From assembly GCA_902780565.1 (NCBI GenBank), contig CACZGD010000025.1, forward strand, positions 1 through 53,323: a stretch of 53,323 bases of DNA, in the 5' to 3' direction. The notes beneath the pieces are model-generated. The model was not told the DNA's origin, did no database searches, and saw nothing but the letters and a program-made list of their open reading frames with translations. Below, one piece after another: positions 1-8,481 of this stretch. The stretch is from Oscillospiraceae bacterium (GTDB lineage Bacteria > Bacillota > Clostridia > Oscillospirales > Acutalibacteraceae). Made by a program: the position numbers and the translations under genes. Numbering within the stretch: the first letter of the stretch is position 1; each line of letters begins with the position of its first letter.

Positions 1-1045
1 GCAGCAGATTCGGGAGAAGATAGACCCCGTAGCCTTCGGTCGGCGCGCTGTCGAAATGGACGCGCAGGATCTCGTCCGCCGCGCCGGGCGGCAAAAGCTG
101 CGTCCCGTTAAAAACGCCGTCGTTCAGCAGCAGCGTGAGGAGCTTTGCGTAATCCTTCGCACTGATCGTCAGGTTGCCCTGATACAGGTGATGCGTCTGC
201 CCCAGCGTTTCGCACGCGCTCTCGTCAAGCTGCTGCCGCAGGCTCATGCCCACGCTGCCGTCCGCGTAATACAGGGTCGAGATCTGGTCCTGCGCCGCGA
301 TATCCGCCGCCAGAAACGCGCAGTCCAGTCCCAGCGGTTCAAACAGCGTTTCACGCGCCAGCGTTCCGAACGGCTTCCCCGCGGCCTTTTCGATCGCGGC
401 GGCAAGCGTCGCCGCCCCGAGGTTGGAATAAAAGTCATAGGTCCCGGGGGCTGTATAGAGATACGTATCGGCGGAGGAGAGCAGCGTCTGCAGCGACGCG
501 GAGGAATGCGCGTTGCGGGAGGTCAAAAACGCCATGGAATTGCTGATGGAGGAGACGTGGCACAGCAGCATCTGGGGCGTGATGGGCGTCCCCGGGTAAT
601 AGGGGTTCCGGACCGGATAGCCGAGGCCCTGCTCCTCGGCGATGCACGCCACCATGGCGATCACGAGCTTCGAGAGGGAGGCGGCGCGGAACTTCGTGTC
701 CTCGGTCACCGGCGTGCCGGCGGCGCGGTCGCGCACGCCGTAGGTATAGAGCCCCGTTACCTGTCCGTCCGTCAGCACGGCAACGGCAGCGCCCGTCGCG
801 CCGTAGCGTTCGGCGATCGCGTTCAGGTCTTCTTTCAGCCGGTCGGGCACGGGCTCCGGCTCCGGCGGCGCGGTCACGGGCAGCTCGGCAGTTTCTGTTG
901 TCGGCGGGGCGGTGGAGGCCTCAGCCGCGTCTGCCGTTTCGCTTGGCATTGCTTCGGTCACGGTATCGGGCTGACGCTGCTTTCCGCAGGCGGAAAGCAG
1001 CGTCAGCCCCGCCAGCAGGAGCGGGATCAGTTTATGCTTCATCAT
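1..1045 (-). CDS. Beta-lactamase-family serine hydrolase lipoprotein (3' end cut by window edge)
   Basis: The visible 348 residues begin with a lipoprotein signal peptide whose lipobox L-S-A-C puts the lipidated Cys at residue 20, then a Pro/Glu/Thr-rich linker to about residue 67. The enzyme fold follows, with the catalytic S-L-S-K tetrad (SxxK) at about 123-126 and Y-S-N (YxN) at about 206-208. This pairing defines the class C beta-lactamase / DD-peptidase-like esterase family (Pfam Beta-lactamase). The third motif and the C-terminus lie outside the window. The protein should act outside the cell, anchored to the membrane; the substrate (peptidoglycan peptide, D-amino acid ester or other) cannot be told. 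The start is one of two adjacent ATGs (1045 or 1042). It is the last visible gene of a minus-strand run, 9 bp after the zinc-ribbon gene, so it is probably co-transcribed with it. Family call firm, substrate unknown. Confidence 0.85.
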   Translation of the reverse strand, partial: MMKHKLIPLLLAGLTLLSACGKQRQPDTVTEAMPSETADAAEASTAPPTTETAELPVTAPPEPEPVPDRLKEDLNAIAERYGATGAAVAVLTDGQVTGLYTYGVRDRAAGTPVTEDTKFRAASLSKLVIAMVACIAEEQGLGYPVRNPYYPGTPITPQMLLCHVSSISNSMAFLTSRNAHSSASLQTLLSSADTYLYTAPGTYDFYSNLGAATLAAAIEKAAGKPFGTLARETLFEPLGLDCAFLAADIAAQDQISTLYYADGSVGMSLRQQLDESACETLGQTHHLYQGNLTISAKDYAKLLTLLLNDGVFNGTQLLPPGAADEILRVHFDSAPTEGYGVYLLPNLL

Positions 1046-1054
1046 ACCGCGTCC

Positions 1055-2497
1055 TTAGAACAGCGCCAGCTCCGACAGGCACACCACGGTATCCCATTTG
1101 GTGCCGATGTAGGCGGAATCGACGGTCAGCCGCACCCAGGTCGCGTCCACGGCGTGCGGGAAGCGGAAGACGTTGCGGCCGAACGATTCCTCCCGCACGT
1201 CGGCGGCGGTGAAGGTGAAGACCGTGCCGTCGGAGAAGGTGAGGGTAAAGTCGCGGATGCGGCCGTTGATGTTATACAGGTTGGTTGCGACCTGCTTGCC
1301 CTGATACATGCCGTTCCAGCCGTTGCCGTTCAGGAGCTTAATGCCGTTCAGTGTCGTGGTCTTGTCAAGGTTCGCCTGGATCCAGTTTCCCACGCCCCCC
1401 TTGCCGTTGTTCTTCGCGGCGGCCATCCAGCAGGTGTTGTAATCGCCGTCGATCGCCTGATCGGGGGTGTAGCGGCGCTCCTCCGAGCCCTTTCCCTGGT
1501 CGGAGGAGGCGGAGATACGCGCAATGGGGATCTCCCTGTTCTCATCCACGGCGGGGGCGGCCCGGAGACCGGCGTCCACGGCGCTGATCCAGCCGGTCAG
1601 GCTGCCGTCGCCGGTGACGATGCGGGTCCATTCGCCGTCGTCCGTGCTTTTCTGGATATAGACGGTCTCGCCGTGGCTCACGGAGCCGAGGCGCTCATAG
1701 CCGGTCCCCGGCCCGCTGAAGACGGTCACGGAGGCCGTGCTGCCGGGCAGATCGAGCACGACCGGCTCCCCCTGCGGAAGCGTCACGTCGACGCCGTCGG
1801 TGGAGCCCGGGACAGATGCGCCGTCGGTCGCGCCCTCGTTCCCGGTATCGGTCGAGGCGCTTTCGGAGGTTCCTTCGCCGACGTGCAGCAGCGGGATCTC
1901 GATCACGCCCACGGAATCCAGCACCATCAGCAGGGCGGTCGTCACCAGCAGCACCGCGACCACGCTCAGCGCGATGGGCAAAATCAGGCGCTTTTTCCCG
2001 CCGTCCTCCTTCCGTTCGCCGGGGTCGGCGTAGCGCGGGGTGATCGGCGGCAGGGGCGCGGGACCGTTTGGCGGCAGGGGACCGGGAGCCGCCCCGTATG
2101 CCATGCGCGGGTCCGGCGCGCGATAGCCCCCGTCCGTCCGGTAGAAGCCCGCGTTCGCCGGGTCGCTCCCGGCGGGCGTGAAGGCGGGGGCGTTCGGGGC
2201 GCGTTCCTCGCCGTAACCGGGCGTATTCGGCGCTTCGGGCGCGGCGTAGGCGCCGAAGGTCGGCGCGGCGGCGGTCTGTCCGCCGTAGGCGTCGTTGTTA
2301 TGCTTCGGGGCTGCCGCTTCGGGCGCGGCGTTCGTTTCGGGGGGATTGCAATGCGGGCACACCATGCGCACGGGGTCGATCGGGGTGCCGCAGACGCGGC
2401 AGAACGCCATCACGTTCCCGCCGAAGGGCGCGCCGCAGGTCCGGCAGAAGCGGACGTCGTCCGGATTCTGATTGCCGCAATGGGGACAGCTTTTCAT
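1055..2497 (-). CDS. Zinc-ribbon membrane protein with SH3-like and discoidin-like (NADase-translocation type) domains
   Basis: 480 residues. The N-terminus carries four CxxC knuckles (C4/C7, C18/C21, C33/C36, C47/C50), which make two cytoplasmic zinc ribbons. A Pro/Ala/Gly-rich linker follows to about 168, then one TM helix (about 171-193). The outside part holds an SH3-like segment (about 245-305) and a C-terminal beta-sandwich of the F5/8 type C kind (about 330-480), with the D-x-D-x-x-T-C-W-M-A-A signature typical of the 'NAD glycohydrolase translocation' discoidin-like domain. That domain name comes from streptococcal toxins; here it more likely binds a glycan or wall component. The start at 2497 is chosen for an AGGAGG site directly upstream; a longer frame reading back to 3118 has no such support. 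It is a paralogue of the next upstream gene, 17 bp away. Function unknown. Confidence 0.85.
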   Translation of the reverse strand: MKSCPHCGNQNPDDVRFCRTCGAPFGGNVMAFCRVCGTPIDPVRMVCPHCNPPETNAAPEAAAPKHNNDAYGGQTAAAPTFGAYAAPEAPNTPGYGEERAPNAPAFTPAGSDPANAGFYRTDGGYRAPDPRMAYGAAPGPLPPNGPAPLPPITPRYADPGERKEDGGKKRLILPIALSVVAVLLVTTALLMVLDSVGVIEIPLLHVGEGTSESASTDTGNEGATDGASVPGSTDGVDVTLPQGEPVVLDLPGSTASVTVFSGPGTGYERLGSVSHGETVYIQKSTDDGEWTRIVTGDGSLTGWISAVDAGLRAAPAVDENREIPIARISASSDQGKGSEERRYTPDQAIDGDYNTCWMAAAKNNGKGGVGNWIQANLDKTTTLNGIKLLNGNGWNGMYQGKQVATNLYNINGRIRDFTLTFSDGTVFTFTAADVREESFGRNVFRFPHAVDATWVRLTVDSAYIGTKWDTVVCLSELALF

Positions 2498-2514
2498 ATC
2501 GTTTCCTCCTTGTA

Positions 2515-4212
2515 TCAGAACGCCGCGAGCTCGGCGATGCATACCATGTTCTGTTCGGTTTTGCCTTTGAAGACGGAATCCACGGTCAGGCGGATATAGG
2601 TCGTTTTGACCGGCGTTTTGAAAATGAAGACGTTCGCGCCGAAGGCGGACTCCTTCACGTCCTTCGCGGTGAAGGTCTGGGTGCTGCCGTCGGAGAAGGT
2701 CAGCGTGAAGCGCTGGGGCCTCCCGTAGGCGGCAAAGGGATCCTGCAGCGCCGGGATGTTCTTGAGTCTGCCGTCCCAGTTGTTGCCCACGATCAGCTTC
2801 ACCCCCGAAACCGTTTCCTTTTCTGCAAAGTCGAGCTGCACCCAAACGGGCTTTTCGGCGTTCGCCATCCAGCACGTCGCGGGGTCGTCGTCGTAAATAT
2901 AGTCCGTGAGATAGGCGCGCCCGTAGGCCTCGTCCTTTTTGACCTCGTCCGCGGCGACGGCGCGGGTGGGCTTCAGCAGCGGCTTGTCCTTCGCGGGGTC
3001 GGTCGCCGGGGCGGCGGTGGTCTCTGTGCCGGCCTTGTCCGCCTCGGTCACGCTCACAAGGCCTGCGGTCTCGGTGTGCACCCAGCCCTGCTTGCTGCCG
3101 TAGTCGATCAGGGTCCATTCGCCGTTCTCGCCCAGCATTGAAACGCTCGAGCCGTTGGCGATCGTGTTCAGCACTGTGCCCTTCATGTCGGGCGTGGCGC
3201 GCACGTTAAGCTTGTAATCCGTCGATTTCATGGCGATCTTGACCGGCACGCCGCCGTCGTAAAGCCCGTTCAGGCGGTCGTCGGCGGGCAGCAGCTCCAC
3301 GGCGCTGTCGGTGAAGGTGATCAAGGTCTCGCCGTCCCGGTCGGCGGCGTTGGGCACGCCGGTCAGGGTGACGTGCCTGCCGCAGTAGCGCTTCAGGTCC
3401 TCGCCCTCCACGACCACGCGCCGCACCTTCACGCTCTCGTCGCGGTTGTCCGGCTTCACGGCGGTCTCCCGGTCCGGCACCAGCGCGATGGCGGTGTAAT
3501 CCTCATACGTCTCGTGGACCTCATACTGCAGGTAGCCGCTGATCGTCACGGGCGTGTTTGCGGCGGGGGCGGCGGTCGTCGCCTCGGTCGCGTCCTGCGA
3601 CGCGGCGGGCTCGGTGGAGGGCGGAAGCTGCGCTCTGGAGGGCGCCACGGTCTCGCCGAGCTCGATTTCCTGTCCCACGCTCCCGTCCGGGGCCTCGGTG
3701 ACGGCTGCGCCGCGCAGGCGGTCCGTCAGGTCCGAGATCACGGGCACGTTTTTGATCACGCCGAACCAGCTCAGCGCGAACACGGAAAGCGCCGCCAGCA
3801 GCAGCACGATCAGCACGATCAGCACGGCGGAAAGCCTGCTTCCCCCGCGTCCGTCCGCCTGCTCCCGGGCGGTATCGTCGTCCGGGACGGGCTCCTTTTT
3901 TTCTTTTTTCGGTTTTTTGTCTTTTTTCTTTTCGGGGCTCAGCGCCGCCTCGTCGAACTGCGGGATCGGAAAGCCCGCGTCGCAATAGGGGCATTTGCCC
4001 GTGTCGGGCTCCAGCTCGGCGCCGCAGCGCGGGCACGTGCCGGGTTTTCCCTCTCCGCGCAGGGCGGGGATCGGCGCGGTGAATTCGGCGCGGTCGGCGA
4101 CGGGCTCGCCTTCGGGCGCGGCTTGATTTCCGGTTCCGGGCGCCGGGGCGCCGCAGTGCATGCAGAAGCGCGCGCCGTCCTGCAGGGGATTGCCGCATTT
4201 GTTACAGAGCAT
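2515..4212 (-). CDS. Zinc-ribbon membrane protein with OB-like, SH3 and discoidin-like domains
   Basis: 565 residues, same plan as its downstream neighbour. C3/C6 and C17/C20 form a first zinc ribbon and C60/C63, C74/C77 a second. A lysine-rich stretch (about 96-107) precedes one TM helix (about 127-150), giving a cytoplasmic N-terminus and an outside C-terminus. Outside there is a Thr/Ala-rich spacer, a beta-rich OB-like segment (about 220-310), an SH3-like domain (about 320-385, with V-R-A-T-P-D and G-W-V-H) and a C-terminal discoidin-like domain (about 410-565) containing D-D-D-P-A-T-C-W-M-A. An AGGAGG site at 4221-4226 fixes the ATG at 4212. Inference: an envelope sensor or scaffold linking a wall ligand to the cytoplasmic zinc ribbon. 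No enzyme motif is seen. Confidence 0.85.
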   Translation of the reverse strand: MLCNKCGNPLQDGARFCMHCGAPAPGTGNQAAPEGEPVADRAEFTAPIPALRGEGKPGTCPRCGAELEPDTGKCPYCDAGFPIPQFDEAALSPEKKKDKKPKKEKKEPVPDDDTAREQADGRGGSRLSAVLIVLIVLLLAALSVFALSWFGVIKNVPVISDLTDRLRGAAVTEAPDGSVGQEIELGETVAPSRAQLPPSTEPAASQDATEATTAAPAANTPVTISGYLQYEVHETYEDYTAIALVPDRETAVKPDNRDESVKVRRVVVEGEDLKRYCGRHVTLTGVPNAADRDGETLITFTDSAVELLPADDRLNGLYDGGVPVKIAMKSTDYKLNVRATPDMKGTVLNTIANGSSVSMLGENGEWTLIDYGSKQGWVHTETAGLVSVTEADKAGTETTAAPATDPAKDKPLLKPTRAVAADEVKKDEAYGRAYLTDYIYDDDPATCWMANAEKPVWVQLDFAEKETVSGVKLIVGNNWDGRLKNIPALQDPFAAYGRPQRFTLTFSDGSTQTFTAKDVKESAFGANVFIFKTPVKTTYIRLTVDSVFKGKTEQNMVCIAELAAF

Positions 4213-4253
4213 CGTTTCAGCCTCCTTTATTCGGGCGGATTCTCATCCGCGGA

Positions 4254-6533
4254 TCAGTCTTCGGTCTCGGTCTTTGCGGGCAGCCACTGCGAGAAGCGCG
4301 GCAGGCAGCCGTCTCCCAGCAGCATGGCGGCGGACACGTTCTTCAGCGCGCCCTCGCCGCAGAGGTAGAGCTCGCCGCGTCCCTCCGTCAGCGCCCGCAG
4401 GCACACCACGTGCCCTTCGGCGGTCACGTCATACATCCGCACGTGGTCGGCAAGGGTCTCCACCACGTCGTTTTTGCACTGCCGCAGGGTGCCGGAATAG
4501 AAACCGGCATCGTCCTGCCCGCAGTCGGCGAGGTACAGAATCGTGCCGTCCTCCAGAAAACGCACGGTCTCGGGGGCCACCCTGTCCTCGGTCAGTCTGC
4601 CGAGCAGGGACATCTGCAGCCAGACCACGCCGTCGTTCTCGCCGCTGAAGGCGACGAACCGTTTGTTCGCGGGGTCGGCGGCAAAGTCCCGCACGTTCCA
4701 CAGTCTTCTCGTGGGGGTCCCGGGCGCGCCGTTTTTCACGTCAAGGGACCAGAACGCGCCGGAAACGCCGCGGTAATAGATCGTCCCGCCCGCGTAATCG
4801 ATGCGGTCCACGGCCTCCTGCTGACCGCCCAGCTCCATGGTCTCCTTGCCGAGCGCAAGATAGCTGCGCTCGAACTGGCTGATGATCTGCTCGGCCAGCG
4901 CCTCCGCCTTGTCGGCGCTCTCCATTTCGGAGAATCTGATCTTGTCCACGGAGGCGGGCAGGATCTCCAGGAAGGCGACGGCGGGCTCTTTTTCGGAGAA
5001 CGCGCGGGGCGCGTCCAGATCCACCCGCTCGCTGATCACGGTCAGCACCTCGCCGTCGTAATAGCACAGGGTCTGCAGGGTATGCACCCATTTGGTCTCG
5101 CCGAGGCCCCGCCGAAGCTGGTCGCGGGCAAGCTTTTCCTGATAGACCTGCTTTTGCGCCTCGTACTGCGCATACTGCTTTTCGTATTCGTCAAACGCCT
5201 TGTTATAGGCGGTCAGGTTCGGGAAGTCCTTATACACGGGCGCCACGGGCGGCTCCGGCTTCCCGATGGCGGCGTCCGCCAGCGCCAGATCGTCCTCGAT
5301 GAAGTCGGAGAGGATCAGCTTGTTGTCGGTGTCCTTCAGGAAATAGACCTGCCCGTCCGGGTACACGGCGCAGATCTCGGTCACGCCGGAGGAGACCTTT
5401 GCGGCCTCCTTGCCGTTATAGAGATACAGGTCGTGGCTGTGATTGAGATAATACACCAGATCGTCGCGGAGATAATACGCCTTCGCCACGTTCTTTGCCG
5501 CGATCGCGTTCGGCTTGCCGGGGGTGAAGGAGATGAGCTGGTTGTCGGCGGTGCGGAACATCGCGTGGGTCCCGTCGTCGGAAACGGCGTAGCCGTCCGG
5601 CACACTGTCGCTGATCTTCGTCCGTTCGCAGCCGGGCAGGGACACCTGCCACAGCGCGTCCACGCCGTCAAGGTAGGTCACGCGCTTGCCGTCGCGGCTC
5701 ATGGTGTAGCTCTTCACGTTTTCCGCCACGCGGATCGGCTCGCCGCCGGAAAGGTCCTGACAATACAGCAGATAGTGCCCCGCGGGGTCCGCGGAAACGG
5801 GATACAGCAGCGTTTTGCCGTCGGCCCCGAGCTGCACGCTGCGGCCGATCGCGGTGATCGCGCCGTCCCCCTCCGGGAAGATCACGTCGCCCTCGTCATA
5901 GCGGAAGGTGCCGTCGTCCGTGATCTCCCTTGCCAGCAGCACGGCGGTGTGCTGGTCGGTATCGAAATAATACAGGTCGCCGCCGCTGAGATACACCACG
6001 TGGTTTTTGATCTCGGTCACGATCGGCACCGCGGCGGGCACGGCCTCCTCGGGCGGCTTCTTTTCCGCGGGGGGATTGAGCTGGTTATGGAAAAACAGGA
6101 CCAGCGCGCCGATCACGCCCACGATCAGGATCAGCGTCACCAGCGGCACCATCACGCCTTTTTTCTGCTTCACAACGCGCTTTTTCTTCTTTTTCGGCTT
6201 TTTTTCCTGTGCGGGGGCTTCTTCCTGCGCGGGGGCGGGCGCGTTCTTCCCCATCTCGCTCTTCGGGCGCAGCACCTTATCCGCCGGCAGCCGGAAGGGG
6301 GCTGCCTTCACGTCCCGCACGTCCGGAATGGCCTTCGTCGCCTCCGCGGGCGGGATGTCCTTCAGACTCGGGATCCGCTTCGTCGCGTCTGCGGGCGCGT
6401 CCTCCGCGGGCGCGGCGGCGTAGGGATTGCGGTACGCCGCGTCGGCGCCGTCGGTCGGCAGGGGTCTGCCGCAGCTCGGGCAATGGCGCGCTTCATCCGG
6501 AAGCTGCAGGCTGCAATCGGGACAATATCGCAT
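4254..6533 (-). CDS. Zinc-ribbon, single-pass membrane protein with outside beta-propeller-like repeats
   Basis: 759 residues. A zinc ribbon (C4, C7, C18, C21) opens the protein; a charged Lys-rich stretch (about 111-125) and one TM helix (about 127-148) follow. The outside region looks like a beta-propeller of the TolB/PD40 or DUF5050 kind: repeated short strands such as Y-Y-F-D-T-D, L-Y-C-Q-D-L, Y-L-Y-N-G and Y-L-A-D-C. A helical, Tyr/Gln-rich insert, probably coiled coil, lies at about 465-500. The start at 6533 is set by an AGGAGG-type site (6541-6548) right before M-R-Y-C-P; the longer frame reaching 6611 crosses the promoter. It is the first gene of a minus-strand operon (6533 to beyond 1) with two other zinc-ribbon proteins. 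Function unknown; a signal-sensing envelope role is inference. Confidence 0.8.
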   Translation of the reverse strand: MRYCPDCSLQLPDEARHCPSCGRPLPTDGADAAYRNPYAAAPAEDAPADATKRIPSLKDIPPAEATKAIPDVRDVKAAPFRLPADKVLRPKSEMGKNAPAPAQEEAPAQEKKPKKKKKRVVKQKKGVMVPLVTLILIVGVIGALVLFFHNQLNPPAEKKPPEEAVPAAVPIVTEIKNHVVYLSGGDLYYFDTDQHTAVLLAREITDDGTFRYDEGDVIFPEGDGAITAIGRSVQLGADGKTLLYPVSADPAGHYLLYCQDLSGGEPIRVAENVKSYTMSRDGKRVTYLDGVDALWQVSLPGCERTKISDSVPDGYAVSDDGTHAMFRTADNQLISFTPGKPNAIAAKNVAKAYYLRDDLVYYLNHSHDLYLYNGKEAAKVSSGVTEICAVYPDGQVYFLKDTDNKLILSDFIEDDLALADAAIGKPEPPVAPVYKDFPNLTAYNKAFDEYEKQYAQYEAQKQVYQEKLARDQLRRGLGETKWVHTLQTLCYYDGEVLTVISERVDLDAPRAFSEKEPAVAFLEILPASVDKIRFSEMESADKAEALAEQIISQFERSYLALGKETMELGGQQEAVDRIDYAGGTIYYRGVSGAFWSLDVKNGAPGTPTRRLWNVRDFAADPANKRFVAFSGENDGVVWLQMSLLGRLTEDRVAPETVRFLEDGTILYLADCGQDDAGFYSGTLRQCKNDVVETLADHVRMYDVTAEGHVVCLRALTEGRGELYLCGEGALKNVSAAMLLGDGCLPRFSQWLPAKTETED

Positions 6534-6582
6534 CGGAATATACCTCCTGATCTTACATTTCACGCTGTGGTTTACTTTGTGT

Positions 6583-6611
6583 ATCATAGCAGACAAACGG
6601 CGGAAAATCAA
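6583..6611 (-). promoter_or_regulatory. Sigma-A promoter of the zinc-ribbon operon
   Basis: Read on the minus strand, TTGATT (6606-6611), a 17-bp spacer and TATGAT (6583-6588). It lies 50 bp upstream of the 6533 start and back-to-back with the pfkB-type promoter, with about 40 bp of AT-rich DNA between them. Confidence 0.65.
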
Positions 6612-6649
6612 GAATATTCACGGACTTGAAATGAATTTGTAAATATTCG

Positions 6650-6677
6650 TTGTATTTTTTTAAAATTTTGTTATAAT
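6650..6677 (+). promoter_or_regulatory. Sigma-A promoter of the PfkB kinase operon
   Basis: TTGTAT (6650-6655), 16-bp spacer, TATAAT (6672-6677). The AAGGAGGG ribosome binding site follows about 10 bp later. It is divergent from the zinc-ribbon operon promoter. Confidence 0.7.
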
Positions 6678-6699
6678 ATAGCAAAAAGGAGGGATCGCC

Positions 6700-7686
6700 A
6701 TGACGAAGCGTCTGGACGCTGTCACGCTCGGCGAAACGCTGATCGACCTCACGGCTGCCCCGGGGCAGCCCTCGCTTTATGCCCCGTGTCCCGGCGGCGC
6801 GCCCGCGAATATGCTTGCGATGCTTTCGCGCCTCGGCAGGAAGACCGCCTTCCTCGGCAAGGTCGGGGACGACGCCTTCGGGCGGCTGCTGCGGCAGAAA
6901 ATGACCGAGGCCGGGATCTGCGCGGACGCGCTGCGGATCGACCCTCTGCGCCCCACCACCCTCGCGGTTGTCGCCACGGACGCAGACGGGGAGCGCTCGT
7001 TTTCCTTTTACCGGGAGGAGGGCGCGGACCGCTTCCTGTCGCCGGAGGAGGTGGACGTCTCCCTGATCCGAAGCGCCCGCTGCTTCCACTTCGGCTCCCT
7101 GTCCCTCACGCATGAAACGAACCGCGCCGCCACCGTCTTCGCGCTCGAAGCGGCAAGGGCAGCCGGGTGCCTAATTTCCTTCGACCCGAATCTCCGTCCC
7201 CGCCTCTGGCGGGACCTGACGCAGGCGCGGCGGCAGATCGCGTGGGGCATGGCGCAGGCGGACGCCGTCAAGCTCTCGCTGGACGAGGCGCGCTTTTTGC
7301 TGGAGGACGATTCGCTGACGCTTGATCTCGCCGCGTTGGTCCTGCGGGCGCAATACCCCGGCGTCCGGCTCCTGTCGGTCACGGACGGGGCGAACGGCAG
7401 CCTCTGCGCCTTCGGCGACCCGTCCGAAATGGTCTTCACCCCCGCCGTGCTGACAAAAAAGACCTGCAACACCACCGGGGCGGGGGACTGCTTCTGCGCC
7501 TGCATGGTCGACATGCTGCTGCGGGGCGAGCCCCTCACGGCCGAAACCGTGCGCGCTGCCGCCGACTTTGCCGCAGCCGCTGCCGCTTACGTCACCACAC
7601 GCCCCGGGGCGCTGGAGATCATGCCCGCGCCCGAAACAGTGGCGTTGTTTCTGAAAGATATCTCCCGGGAAAAGGAGGAACCCTGA
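6700..7686 (+). CDS. PfkB-family sugar kinase (fructokinase-like)
   Basis: 328 residues, normal length for the ribokinase/PfkB family. The N-terminal signature G-E-T-L-I-D and the substrate-binding stretch P-G-G-A-P-A-N-M are seen at about 11-40. The C-terminal nucleotide/anion-hole signature N-T-T-G-A-G-D-C-F contains the catalytic base D263. The family phosphorylates sugars or nucleosides with ATP in the cytosol; the motif spacing is closest to fructokinases, but the substrate cannot be fixed from sequence alone. The stop codon overlaps the ATG of the DUF4250 gene (TGATG), so the two are translationally coupled. No transporter or glycosidase lies next to it to hint at a substrate. Confidence 0.9.
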   Translation: MTKRLDAVTLGETLIDLTAAPGQPSLYAPCPGGAPANMLAMLSRLGRKTAFLGKVGDDAFGRLLRQKMTEAGICADALRIDPLRPTTLAVVATDADGERSFSFYREEGADRFLSPEEVDVSLIRSARCFHFGSLSLTHETNRAATVFALEAARAAGCLISFDPNLRPRLWRDLTQARRQIAWGMAQADAVKLSLDEARFLLEDDSLTLDLAALVLRAQYPGVRLLSVTDGANGSLCAFGDPSEMVFTPAVLTKKTCNTTGAGDCFCACMVDMLLRGEPLTAETVRAAADFAAAAAAYVTTRPGALEIMPAPETVALFLKDISREKEEP

Positions 7687-7871
7687 TGCTGCCCAAAGAT
7701 CCCATCCTGCTCATGAGCGTTGTGAACACGAAGCTGCGCGACCGCTATCCGTCGCTTGCGGCGTTGTGCGACGATCTGAACGTGCCGGAGACGGACGTGA
7801 CCGCGCCCCTTGCCGCCGCGGGTTACGTTTATGACCCGGCGCGCAACCAGTTTATCTTCAGGAAGTCTTAA
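7686..7871 (+). CDS. DUF4250 family small protein
   Basis: 61 residues. The start L-P-K-D-P-I-L-L-M-S-V-V-N-T-K-L-R-D matches the DUF4250 family (short Firmicutes proteins of unknown function), which has this L-P-K-D-P / N-T-K-L-R-D-x-Y pattern and a closing N-Q-F. The ATG overlaps the stop of the sugar-kinase gene by one base, so expression should follow that gene. It is predicted cytosolic and compact helical, perhaps a small regulator or nucleic-acid binder; this is only a guess. Confidence 0.85.
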   Translation: MLPKDPILLMSVVNTKLRDRYPSLAALCDDLNVPETDVTAPLAAAGYVYDPARNQFIFRKS

Positions 7872-7893
7872 CCGGATCTTAAGGACTGCCCGC

Positions 7894-7922
7894 TTGCGGT
7901 CCCGCTGATTTTATGCTATACT
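7894..7922 (+). promoter_or_regulatory. Sigma-A promoter that decides the GTG start of the next gene
   Basis: TTGCGG (7894-7899), 17-bp spacer, TATACT (7917-7922). The first in-frame ATG (7913) lies upstream of the expected transcript start, so translation must begin later, at the GTG at 7946 preceded by GGGAGGG (7933-7939). Confidence 0.7.
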
Positions 7923-7945
7923 GTTGCCGAGGGGAGGGAAGTCCG

Positions 7946-8413
7946 GTGAAACACGGAAAACGCTTTGTGCTGGCGCTCGTCTGTCTGGTGGTCGTCTGCG
8001 TCCTCGCGTATCAGGGGGCGCGGCTGCTGGGGTTCTCCACGGCCTATATCAAGGCGCATCTGCTGCCGGTCTCCCGCTTTCGCGGGGAGATCCGGTTCGA
8101 GGACGCTTCGCTCCTGCCCGGGGAGGCGCAAACGGAGACCGACGGCTTTCGCGTAAAGACCGGGGCAACTAAGGTAAAAGTCTCGCGCTGGAGCCTCGAT
8201 TATGGGACCTATACCGTCCTTCTGCCCCTGTCGGACGGGCACGTGCTGAAGCTGAAGGGCTTTCAGTCCAACGACTGGCAGCTCACGCGCTTCACGCTGA
8301 CCGTGCATGCAAACGGCTCCGTGAGCGGCACGGTGAAGGCCCTATTCGATACCGGCTGGACCGAAACGCGCGTTTCGGGCAGTCTCGCCGACGGCGTGGA
8401 CCTCACCGACTGA
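7946..8413 (+). CDS. Small secreted or membrane-anchored beta-rich protein, unknown function
   Basis: 155 residues with a GTG start chosen because a GGGAGGG site sits 7 bp before it and the upstream ATG (7913) falls inside the promoter. Residues about 5-22 form one hydrophobic helix with no lipobox, so it is either a signal anchor or an uncleaved leader. The rest is polar and beta-rich (alternating V-K-V-S-R-W-S-L-D-Y-G-T-Y-T-V-L type strands), which suggests a small extracytoplasmic beta-sandwich. No family recognised. It is a single-gene unit ended by a bidirectional terminator it shares with the convergent XRE gene. Confidence 0.7.
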   Translation: MKHGKRFVLALVCLVVVCVLAYQGARLLGFSTAYIKAHLLPVSRFRGEIRFEDASLLPGEAQTETDGFRVKTGATKVKVSRWSLDYGTYTVLLPLSDGHVLKLKGFQSNDWQLTRFTLTVHANGSVSGTVKALFDTGWTETRVSGSLADGVDLTD

Positions 8414-8442
8414 GCGCGCGGGGTCGCGTATAAAGACAAAAA

Positions 8443-8481
8443 AGACCGGAAGGGATCGGCTCCCTTCCGGTTTCGTTTTTT
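8443..8481. terminator. Bidirectional intrinsic terminator
   Basis: An 11-bp perfect stem (8445-8455 with 8461-8471, ACCGGAAGGGA arm) with a 5-base loop. It is followed on plus by TTTCGTTTTTT and on minus by a T-rich run (the complement of 8434-8443). It closes both convergent units. Confidence 0.85.

Noticed and set aside
56..2599. Long plus-strand open frame (847 codons) over the zinc-ribbon genes
   Set aside because: Antisense shadow of GC-rich genes: composition is Arg/Gly/Val/His-rich with no domain, no ribosome site, and the opposite strand has clear domains and starts.
1055..3118. 687-codon version of the first zinc-ribbon gene
   Set aside because: The extra N-terminal part is the antisense-like second frame of the next gene; the ATG at 2497 has AGGAGG and begins a zinc ribbon.
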